A stretch of 64,000 nt of DNA from Branchiostoma lanceolatum. Taxonomy: Eukaryota; Chordata; Leptocardii; Amphioxiformes; Branchiostomatidae. Of this stretch, positions 36,582-47,853 are shown one piece after another (position 1 is the first letter of the stretch; each line of letters opens with the position of its first letter). Made by a program: the position numbers and the translations under genes. The stretch spans positions 4,627,001-4,691,000 of the forward strand of contig NC_089731.1 of the NCBI RefSeq assembly GCF_035083965.1, read 5' to 3'. The notes beneath the pieces were generated by a model that did no database searches, was not told the DNA's origin, and was given only the letters and a program-made list of their open reading frames with translations.

Positions 36582-38328
36582 ATGGGTAAATTAGGGCGGC
36601 CCAGCTTCTACACACCGAACGAGGTGGCTGTACACAACACGCTGAAGGACCTTTGGGTGTCCTATCTGGGCAAGGTGTACGATTTAACACCTTTGGCCGA
36701 GGAACATGCAGGTAAGATCCCTAGCCAAGCAAGCCCTCCCCCAACATCTGATGATAGATATATCATACACAAGCCAATATCATTTCCGTTTATCAATATG
36801 TCAACTTCTTACTTTCTTAATTGGTATCTTAAGGATATGACCAAACAATAGGTGTCCAAGAGGGACAGTGTCAGGACAGCCTGAAAGTTACATTGCACAA
36901 TGTTTGCTATAGTTTTGTCAGATAGTTAAACTTTAGTTCATCATTTTAAACCACTGTCAGCTATTTATAACATGTAAAATCCGTTTTCTCGCCATTTACA
37001 GGTAATGTGTTGCTGAAGCCGATCATTGCAGAGGCCGGGAAGGACATCTCTCATTGGTTCAACAAGAAAACTAAAGATGTAAGTGCAGAAAATGTCAACC
37101 TTACTTGTTAAGTTAGTTTGATTTAGTTTGAAATATGGTTCAATTATACTTCAGGTTATACTATATAGCCCCTCTCTAATGGATTTAACCCTCAAAATGT
37201 GTTCTCTTTACAGAAGAAAAACTAAGTTTGCAGTCAACCATTTTATTGATACCACATAAAAATATTCAATTGTTACATGCTCGTTATGTATTACTTCCAT
37301 CCGTCATATATTATCATAATTATGGGCTTGTAACACTTTCTGTTTTCATCGTTTGTGGAAATTAAGCCCACAATGTCAACTAGTACAGTACTGATAATAG
37401 CTTGAATATCTTCTTTATTCTTTCCTCCTTTTAGATCCGTACCCACATAGACCCTGAGACAGGGTGTGAGAAATACTACACGCCACACGGCCGATTCATC
37501 CACATCCCTCCCCCGTACCCGCGGACGGACTGGGCCAACGACTTCGGCAGGCCGTGGTGGAAGGACGAGAAGTATTACATCGGAGAACTCTCACAGAAAA
37601 CACGCTTCATTCGCATCCTCAACACCCTCACATCACAGGAGCAAACCATTGAGGTATGGGAAGAGGAGGGTGTGGCTTTCATCATCAGATTATTATAAGT
37701 GCCATTGGGTGATGGTGATGTGACAGATTTCAGGCAACAATATTCTTTAAAGTTTTTGGCATTGTATTAAAGGACGAACATTTGTTTTATAAGTGGCTTC
37801 TATTTGCCCCTATCTAAAGCCAACTAACTACTACATTGTTGTAAGTAATTAAGCAAGCATTTCACCACTAGCTGAAGAATAAGCATTATGTGCCAAAAAT
37901 AGTTACTCAAGCAACTGGATGAAATTTTGAAAAGTGACTTATCCAGTTGCTTGAGTAACTATTTTTGGCGTATCTTACTACCTTCATCAACGTAATAAGC
38001 ATCATGCTTCATGCTCAGTTTGAGGTTAATTGCTTAACATTTTTCTGCATCATTTTGTCAATATTTCATTTAGTTATCATATTTTTCTCCCTTTCAGGTG
38101 TGTTCAGAAGAGTACCTGTCGGAGATCCTGGAGCGATACCTGAAGTACAACCAGCACGCGGGGAGCTACACGTGGAAGTACAACGGGAAGAACCTCGACA
38201 TGGGCATGACGCTGGAGGAGAACGAGATTTTTGACGAGAGCGAGGATTTCTACGTGCTGAGCATGCAGGAGGAACAGTGGCTGCCGGCTATACATCTGTA
38301 CTTTAACGATGATCTGACTGAGGCATAG
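36582..38328 (+). CDS. CYB5D1: cytochrome b5 domain-containing protein 1
   Basis: CYB5D1 is a cytochrome-b5-like, cilium-associated protein; its ciliary role is known from other animals and algae, not from this sequence. Exons 36582-36711, 37002-37078, 37435-37653 and 38098-38328 give 218 residues; human has 228. The protein begins [20 protein letters not shown], then [20 protein letters not shown] (human [20 protein letters not shown]), [84 protein letters not shown], and ends [15 protein letters not shown]. The match runs end to end. AATAAA at 38987-38992 is a likely polyadenylation signal. It is head to head with NAA38, the same pairing as in human. Confidence 0.96.
37891..37971. mobile_element. 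81-bp palindromic MITE (CGCCAAAAATAGTTACTCAA family), CYB5D1 intron 3
   Basis: GCCAAAAATAGTTACTCAAG and CAACTGGAT on the left pair with ATCCAGTTG and CTTGAGTAACTATTTTTGGC on the right. A full relative is at 62939-63040; single arms are at 23948-23992 and about 40648-40675. Confidence 0.85.
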
Positions 38329-38992
38329 ATATGATATCAAAGAAAATTTCTATGGAAAATGTAATTATATTACTGTGCCTAGGTTCTTATATACTTTCCT
38401 TGGTTGTATATCTACAGGTACGAAAATTGGTTTCTTTCATTAGATTTCTTTACATTTGATACACAGAAAATAGAAATCTGGGATTGTTTTTGTATTAAAT
38501 TTTAGGATCCAATAACCAAAGTGGAGATTTTATTGCACTTAAAACACCCTCCCTAAAAGGGGGAGGGTGTAAAAAGTTTATCTTTTAGGCAGTCGCAGTA
38601 TATCACGAAACATGACTAATTTGGCATGAAATTCAACCTTTGAGAAGTAGACTTCAAAATGAGAAGAAAACTTAAGGCTTGATATGAAATTTGTAAATAC
38701 TTTGTATATAACCGTGTGTTTGGCATTGCTCTGCAAGAGCCTGCTCTGAGGAACACGGGGTGATGCTGTAAATAACTGAGTTTGCCAAATCTGAGTTGAA
38801 GGGGTGTACTTCAAACAATAGATATTATGTAAAATACAGGTTGTACTGGTATTGGGGTTTAATTTGTCAATATTTTGTATTATGTGGTGCTTCATTCACA
38901 TCTGATTATTCAGCTATAAATACATAGATCCCACACAAATAATCACTATGCACTCTATCAGAAGTGGACTAACAACAAATTTTCGAAATAAA

Positions 38993-40055
38993 ACAATACC
39001 AAACTCTTCTCAATGTCTATTTTTGTATGATCAAGCAATATATGTTGCTGGCTACATCCATGGAGGTCCAAGAATCAGTGGGAGTTCAACATGAACTCTA
39101 AACTTTGTCATTCGACCTCACCGCACCGCCCGACTGGGCAATATTTCGCATTCTATGACTTAAAAACGACCTCTGGCGTCAAGGTATATTCTAACATGTA
39201 TTTTTCTTTATAATCACAAAGCCTGACTTTGATTTACAGAATAACGTCAGGACCAGACGATGATTGTTTAGCCAAACAAGATCAAGATTTCTAAGATTCA
39301 CTTATAAACCTTTAATTTTCCAAAATTGATCAAACAAGATCCAGTCGTCCGTTTTTTCATTGTATGGATGGAGTTTGTTGGCGGATGTTGTTGTCTTTTG
39401 CCGTTGGATAATCAATACGGTTTCTAACAGGCTGCTATTTTACGTCCTGTTTATCGAACATATTTTGCAACGGTTCTAAGGACATATGGCAGGTTTTACA
39501 GACAAGATCAAGCCAAAGGAACGAAACAGGTGGTCGTGCAGCCTCCAAGCCGTCTAAGGTAAGATTGGGGAAGGTTGCGGTTAGCCATAGAAAATGCAAT
39601 TGCAAACATCAAGACATTGAATGGCTTTCAATGTGTTAGAAATGGTTTTACCCTCTATGATATACGAAGACTTATCCTGCGTAGCATGATGAGTGTACTT
39701 ACATAAAACATATTATTGCTATATATTTACAAACACAGTCAAGGATGCATATACTGAAGAGTCCCCGTCGATGGTGTAAGTCTTAGTACATGGTATTTTG
39801 AAGATGATAGAAGTACAAATTTATCGTTCGGATTTTTTGCTGTCTTTCAAATTTAATGAGAACAAGGCGGTTATTTACCCCAGTCTTATGGCGTGGTATC
39901 AATGATATATCTGGACCTACAATGTTTGTGTTCATAACAGTGAGATCCGGACGCCGTGCCACGTACGATCAAAACGCCATTTCTGCGTTAGCATAGGTAA
40001 AATGTAATATAGATTTAGCGTTACATGAATTTCGATCTGGCTCTTTCTATTGCAG
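38993..40055 (+). promoter_or_regulatory. GALNT upstream region with likely 5'UTR exon
   Basis: A probable 5'UTR exon ends at 39558 (CGTCTAAG before GTAAGA). It would carry a short upstream frame starting ATGGCAGGTTTTACAGAC. A clear acceptor (CTCTTTCTATTGCAG) at 40041-40055 opens the exon with the start codon at 40192. The transcription start is not identifiable by eye. No other gene is seen. Confidence 0.45.
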
Positions 40056-40191
40056 GACGCACGTCAATTTTCTTTAAGAATTTTGTAAGAAGCCCTGTAA
40101 GAAAGGACCAGAACTCTGTCATAACTAATCAAACTGCAGTTCGTTATAAAGTCGAAAGGGTGCGCCTAATCTCTGTTTTGAAACACCTGCC

Positions 40192-42767
40192 ATGACTTCC
40201 AATTACGCGGTCGAACGTACTTCGTATACCACCAACAAGGAGGTTCTGAAGATAATTCTGGTCGTGTCGCTCATATGGCTGTCTGTTGGCGTCACCCTGT
40301 GGCAACTCATCGTGTCTGAAGACGGACGATCCATCCATGCAATTCACAGTGAAAACGCATGGGGGGACTTTCTTCCGGACAAGGATGACCTCGGCCTTGA
40401 AAGCGACCATGGACAAAACGACCGGATCGCCGAGCAGAGGTACAGAGGACATGATGATGGTGATGATGACGATGGGAAAGAGACAGGCGAAGAGGAACAA
40501 AACGATGAAAGCGACGAAAAGGTGAATTACGATTTGACAAGTAAAGAAAAAAACGTTCTCAAACTTCATTCCGGTCAATCATATCTCCGCGAATACTTTA
40601 CGAATTGACGTAACTTGACGAAATAACAAAAGACAGTGGATGCTGAGTAATTGTTTTTGGCGTATCTTATCAGCTGGATGTCTGGCCTTTATTAACGTAT
40701 TTTATGAATTGTACAGTACTGTATATCATTGGAAAGGTTGTTCATTGCCTTAACAATCAATAATATTCCGGTTGTTTTGATCGTACATTCATGGGTTGAG
40801 ACACAGGCCTAATTATGTGAGCAAGTCGCGATAAAAGTGCCTAAATCTTCCTTTAAATAAAAAGAAGATTATTAGCATTGTGTGTTATGGCTTTACATTG
40901 TTATGAACCAAATGACAAACACACAAAGTGCCTACATTTCCCTTGCCTTGTTGTTTTTTATGATTAGCATTGTGTATTATAATACTCTTATTATTTACTG
41001 ACCTTATATAGTTATAGATCCAATAATAAACACTCAAAAATAACGGCGCACGTTCCGATACTCTCACCAGGACAACCGGAAGGTCATTGACCCCTCGCCT
41101 CACCTGAACCCACCCCCCGCGGAGCCGGGAGCCCCCGGGGAGGGCGGGAAGGGGGTAGACATCCAGCCCGGCACGCCGGAGGAGAAGGCACAGTACGAGG
41201 CCGGGCTGAAACACCACTCCTTTAACGAGTGGGCCAGCAGCAAGATCTCCGTCCACCGCAGTCTGCTGGACCTCAGACATGAACTGTCAGTGGCTCCTGT
41301 TTCTTCTTCTTTCTTAACTTCTTTTATCGCATTTCTATGTACATAATGATCTTTCTTATATTGACCTATTCCTTGTTATTAGCACAAAGATTGAAAATAT
41401 AAACTAGCCATATATACGCACCCTCATTAAATCAGGACCCCTATCGCTCCACGTTACATCGCTCGCGAAAGGTGTAACGTGGAGCGATAGAGGTCCTGAT
41501 TTAATGAGGGTGTATATACGATAATATAGTGTTGACAGTGCAAATCCATACTTAGCAAACAAAAACAATGGTTTTGTTCACACTATAATCGACAAGGGCA
41601 TAGCATACATGTATACCTTTGATACATTGTAATGTTCGTTTCAGAATCCTTGAATACAATTCAAACTCTATTCCTAGTCTTTGACATCCACAGGTGCAAA
41701 GTGAAGAAGTACTACCGACCTCTTCCTCAAGCTTCAGTCATCATCATTTTATGGACGCCGTACGACATTTACTTCTTTACATCATACTCTTTAAAACTCT
41801 TCGTTTCAAATCTTTGTCATCTACAGGTGCAAAGCAAAGAAGTACTACCGGCCTCTACCACAAGCGTCTGTCATCATCATCTTCTACAACGAGGCGTGGT
41901 CCACGCTACTTCGCACGGTGCACAGCGTTTTAGAGAGGACCCCTAGCGAGCTGCTGCGGGAAGTCATCTTGGTGGACGACTGCAGCACTTTCGGTAAGTA
42001 TCGTACTCTGTTTTTTTTTCTTCCGAAATTCCAGGTGACTACATTCTGTTGCTTGTTCAAACTTTATCTCTTGACTTGGTGAAGTCGACTGTTACGGTAT
42101 TCTGTCTAATACCTATAATCGAGAACAATAGCTAGATCATTCTTGCGTACCAAAAATGGACTCCACCTGTATTTTACATATACCGAAAACGTACTCAATT
42201 TACACAGCAAAAGTGCATTTAGCATGGCCCGCTACATTACATTACATACAGATAGTGAAAGGTAACATATGATAGTCGAAGAAAATTGACCCAATCGACG
42301 TTAAGACAAATTGTAACTGAACAGATGTAGGTCCGTGCCTATTGATAAAAGTCTCTGTAGGTTGTACTGGTTTATAAGTACAGTACATTCAATTATATAA
42401 GTGACACCCGCCCCTATTCCCAGACCACCTCCAGGCCCCCCTGGATGAGTACGTGTCCAAGCTGCCCGAGGTGCGCGTGGTCCGCAGTCCGGCCCGACAG
42501 GGGCTCATCAGGGCCAGGCTTCGGGGGGTCAGTCATGCCAGGGGAGAGGTGAGGTTTTATTCCTTCCTTCCTTCCTTCCTTCCTTCCTTCCTTCCTTCCT
42601 TCCTTCCTTCCTTCCTTCCTTCCTTCCTTCCTTCCTTCCTTCCTTCCTTCCTTCCTTCCTTCCTTCCTTCCTTCCTTCCTTCCTTCCTTCCTTCCTTCCT
42701 TCCTTCCTTCCTTCCTAACTTCCTAACTTCCTATATTCCTTCCTATCTTTCTTCCGCACTCACTCAC

Positions 42768-42799
<32 letters not shown>

Positions 42800-45700
42800 T
42801 CACTCACTCACTCACTCACTCACTCACTCTCTCACTTCCTCACTCAACCCCCTGTATTCGTGGGTACGCAGTTTCAAGACTGTGCCATCTTCTTCGGTAC
42901 CTTGAATTAGACTTGTACAGCAAAATATTCTATATCAATTGCTCATAAATACTTATAGCAAGAATGTATTAATTTGGTAAAACTTCCACCGTTGGTCCTG
43001 ACGTTTCTGGACTCCCATTGTGAGTGCATGGAGGGGTGGCTGGAACCGTTACTGGAGCGGATCGCCCTGAACCACACCGTGGTGCCCTGGCCCGTCCTGG
43101 ACATGATCCAGCACACCGACTTCGCCTACCTCTTCCACGGTGTGAAGGTGGGTGCAACAAATTCAATCTACGGCTACCTCTTTGCGCTGCAACTCGATAC
43201 CAAACGTATTTTATTCCCTATGCAACGCATGACTGGGATGGTCCTGATGTAGCTGTTCGATCACTTAATCTTTCGCTAGCTGTAATTTGTATTTTTGGAG
43301 GTGATGTTTGATATAAGCTACTTGATAGAGTGCATCACCTCTGTGTCCTGTATATTCTTTTCTTGATTGATAAAAAAAGGTGGGCCTCAGCTCGTCTCCA
43401 AGGAGATGTTAGGACGGATCGTAACTCTTTGAGCATATTGAGAACCCCTACAAAAATTTACTATACAGAATTGACCTCGCCTGGTTACCATCCTTACCGT
43501 TTAAGATTAAGCCAGCGGTTACATCGGAGGATGGTTCCAAGGCTAGAATCCACCAGAAACACATTCTTCTTTCCGCCGTCACATCTTCTTGGTGCTCAAG
43601 TAACAAAGGATAACGCCTGAATGTGTATCAATACTTTGTTTAGCGTGCGTAATCCAGTGGTTAGCGATCTTGCCTCTGGAACTAGAGGTCCCGGGTTCGA
43701 TCCCGGCTGTGTCGATCACCCGACATGTACGATACCGGAAAAGGTCGCAGTGTCAAGGGACCGTGGTCCACTGTTCATCGTATTTGTCGAAAAGAGCTTG
43801 GGGAATTTCCACGGTACAATGAACCTTTAAATGCTGCTGTGTATTGTTGTGAAGTGATGTACCACACATCAATATATAATGTACAGTCCCCTGATGTAAC
43901 CCCTAACCCGGCTACCTGATACTAACACATGGTTATGATTAAACTCAGTCTACATCCTACACTCGACCGAGTCAGCTGATCAGCCGTCCTTTCTTGAAGC
44001 TCGTACAAAACATAACATTATGGCGATGAGGATGGGATGTACCAACAGACCTACAGCAACAAGTGATCGACATTGCACATGAAGGTCACCAGGGGATAGT
44101 CAAGACGAAGGCCCTGATCCGAGAAAAGGTTTGGTTTCCAGGCATAGACACAAAGACAGAAGAGACACTAGGGAAGTGCGTTGCATGCCTGGCCACGACT
44201 AAGGTACAAACAGCGACACCGCTACAACCAACTGAGATGCCCAAACAACCGTGGACACATCTGAGTGCGGACTTCAAAGGCCCGCTGCCCAACGGAGACT
44301 ACCTCCTCGTGGTCATAGATGACCACACACGATACCCAATCGTCGAACAAACGCGATCCACATCAGCAAACGCGGTGATACCAATACTCGACAAAATCTT
44401 CGCAATGTTCGGCACACCCGAGGTCCTCAAGACCGACAACGGACCACCATGGAACAGCGAACAAATGAGAAACTTCGCCCATCACCTCGGTTTCAAACAC
44501 CGGCGGATCATCCCATACTGGCCGCAAGCAAACGGCGAGGCTGAACGATTCATGCGCACCTTGGGAAAGACGCTGAAAACAGCGGCAATTGAAGGCAAGG
44601 CATGGAAACAGGAGCTTCATGCAATGCTCCGTAACTACAGGGCGACGCCACACACATCAACCGGAAAGCCACCGGCGAGTCTGATATTCAGCAGAGAGAT
44701 GAAGATCAAGCTGCCCAACACAAAACCCTTCACGGCTAACAAAGAAGCAATCCGCAAGGACAACGCAACGAAGAGAAAGATAAAAGAATACACCGATCGA
44801 AAGAGAAAAGCAAGACCAAACAACTTGCGCGTAGGAGACACAGTGTTAGTCCGACAACCGAGACAAAACACTCCGACAGCTGCCTACGACCACCAACCAT
44901 ACCTCATCACCAACAAGAAAGGAACACTGATCACCGCAAACAGAGATGGAAAAGAGACAACGCGACACTCAACAATGTTCAAGAAGATACCAGCATCCAT
45001 CCCTGAAGACAACAAAACGGAAGCACCCATCCCTGAAGACAACAAAACGGAAGATCCCGCGGAACAACGTCCAGAGCAGCACCTGACAACTAAGACGACC
45101 AGCGATTACGTGACCAGATCGGGGAGAACCGTCAAACCACCCGAAAGACTGAATCTGTAACACACGCGTTAATGATTGCATGGAAAACGGACTGAACGAA
45201 CTGGAACAATATTATTAGTCTTGCATGCATAAGCAACAAAAAAAAAAGGGATGTCTAACACCTCACTAATTTATACTAACTTTTGAGACAACGTATTTAC
45301 GTAAGAAGCAAGCTGAACCACGATCATCGGACTTAAGGACACTGAACAAAGATGGACTTTAAAATCTAGTAGGGGAGGAATGTTGTGAAGTGATGTACCA
45401 CACATCAATATATAATGTACAGTCCCCTGATGTAACCCCTAACCCGGCTACCTGATACTAACACATGGTTATGATTAAACTCAGTCTACATCCTACACTC
45501 GACCGAGTCAGCCGTCCTTTCTTGAAGCTCGTACAAAACATAACATGTATAGCGTCTGTCTTCTCTGTCACGACCAGTGGAAGATTAGCTCACATGTTCA
45601 TTAAGTTCATTTGAGCTAAACTGGTTCGAGGTTCAGCTAAACTGGTTCGAGCTAAACTGGCTCGAGATCACTTTCCTTTCCTTTACTTGTTCGCTTGCCA

Positions 45701-47803
45701 TCCCGCAGGGCGTGTTGTCTGTGGGCGGGGTGGATCTGGAGGACCTGAGGTTCAATTGGTACACAGTTCCGCAGAAGGAGCTCCGAGAGAGGAAGTCAAT
45801 CATAGACCCTATCAGGTCAGTGACGTCATCATCATATTTCCCGCGTTTTTATCATCATCCTCGTCAGTAGAGACAATTCTACCTTTTGCATTTGTCTTGA
45901 TATAGATAAAAAGAATCAAATTTACACTTCTTTGGCGTCTCCAATTTTGATTCCCATCTCGTCGTTTTCTTTATACGTTTTATCTTACTAATACCTACCT
46001 TTTTTGGCGACGCCTTAGGGGCGAGCCTAATGGTATTATATAGTATTGTGTGCAGTTTGCAAGAATTCTAGAAATTGCATAGGAATTTGTCCACAGGCAT
46101 TTGTATTCTCTGGTATGTTTGGATGTTAGCCCCCATGACCTCAGGTATTGGAATGGTGGAACGTGGGTCATCCATGCCCCTTCTGGTATTCCATTGGTAT
46201 GTAGGTCATCTAGGCCCCCTGGGTACTACACTGGCATGTTGTCAAAGTAGGTCATCCAGGCAGCTGGGGTCAAAGTCCAAAGCAGGAGGTTACATTCCAA
46301 CCCTTTGGGGCAAAGTCCACGGCAGGAAGTTACATTCCAACCTGTTGCTAGTGTTGGAAATTCCTGACAGACAGACAGACGGGCACACTCACACGAACAC
46401 ACAAACCACAATAAAAGAATACATGCTACCATAGACATCTTGTTTGGAAATCCAGTATGAACAACACCAATTTACAGTGCCATAGACATATTACATTAAC
46501 ACATCACCCACAAGAACACTGTGACCGTTGCCATGGCAATGTCTGTTTTTCCATTGCCAATCTTGTTTCTATAATTTCTCTTACAGTTGACATTATCAGT
46601 CTCCCTAAACTTATTAACTGTAGTAGTACATCGTTGTTTCTGTTTCTTACTTGTTGCAAATGTATATTCTCAGGTCACCTACCATGGCGGGCGGAGTCTT
46701 CTCCATCCACAAGAAGTACTTTGAATATCTGGGCGGGTACGACGACGGGATGGAGATCTGGGGAGGAGAGAACATCGAAATGTCCTTCCGGGTAGCGTGG
46801 CGTGAAAAAAAAATTAAATTTGCTTTGCCCATCTTGTTTAGCATAAGATCTTGTCACGACATGTCATTAGGAAAACAAGAGTAAACTTGTAGATGGCCTT
46901 GTAGCTAGCTATTTTTTTATTTCTAAATTTTCTAATGCTTTGCTTATGGTGGTAACATACTTAAATCTTGATTGTGGATTGACCTTAATTCCGATTCTAT
47001 GTTCACAACAGAGCAAACAGTTCGCATTGATGCCAATGTGCATTAAAAACATCTTACCTTGACTATATCTCAGAATGTGGAGATATATGAGATGGATGGA
47101 AATATATAAACAAAATTCTATGTGATCTTCTTCATATTGATCTTGATAGGATACTAAATAAGGTACGTCAATGTTTCGTTTAGATAGGTTACTACTGTAT
47201 TCCTGTAGTTCACTTCTTATAGCAGTTTCCTCAGCTTTTGTAGATGTGATGTATCGACACTTAGCATTTTAGCAAAAAAATTAAATAGATAGATAGATAG
47301 ACAACTACTACTGACAAAGCTTACTTCTAGATCTGGCAGTGCGGTGGTACTATCGAGTTGGTGCCATGTTCTCATGTGGGTCACGTGTTCAGAGTGACGT
47401 CACCGTACGGAGCCCCTGTCGACAAGTGGGTGAAAAACAACAAGAGAATGGCGGAGGTCTGGATGGACGAATTCAGGAACGTCATCTACCGGAGGCACCC
47501 AAACTACAAGGAGGTTCAGTACATTTAGTACATTGTTTTTACTGTATTTTGTACGGAAAGAAAAGTCTAGTAGCTCAATGAAGTGTGGCAAATTTTATGG
47601 TGGTACAGGTACTCAAGTCATGTTTAGAATTCGGGGAGGCTGTTTTCCTTTACAACTATAAATGTGTGTGAAATTAAACATTTGTTTTTTTTCAACCACT
47701 TTTCAGACAATTTACTCGCACACATACACATACACACACACACACACATACACAAGCACCGTGACAAACACACATTTACACAGACACACAAACACTCATG
47801 CGC

Positions 47804-47853
<50 letters not shown>

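Larger units (their letters stand above)
43845..45545 (+). mobile_element. Ty3/gypsy-type LTR element, short broken copy (fossil)
   Basis: Two near-identical LTRs, 43845-44017 and 45381-45545, start TGTTGTGAAGTGATG and end CATAACA. The 5-bp duplication TGTAT flanks the whole element at 43840-43844 and 45546-45550. A purine-rich tract (AGGGGAGGAA) stands just before the right LTR. The only recognisable internal part is an integrase-type frame. At 1.7 kb it is far below family length, so it is a non-autonomous, broken copy. The LTRs differ by little more than one short length change, so it is young on a genomic scale. It lies sense in a GALNT intron. Confidence 0.9.

Noticed and set aside
42453-42905. 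A 150-codon plus frame rich in Ser, Phe, Leu and Pro
   Set aside because: It starts in a real GALNT exon but then simply reads through the TTCC and CACT microsatellites after the splice donor.
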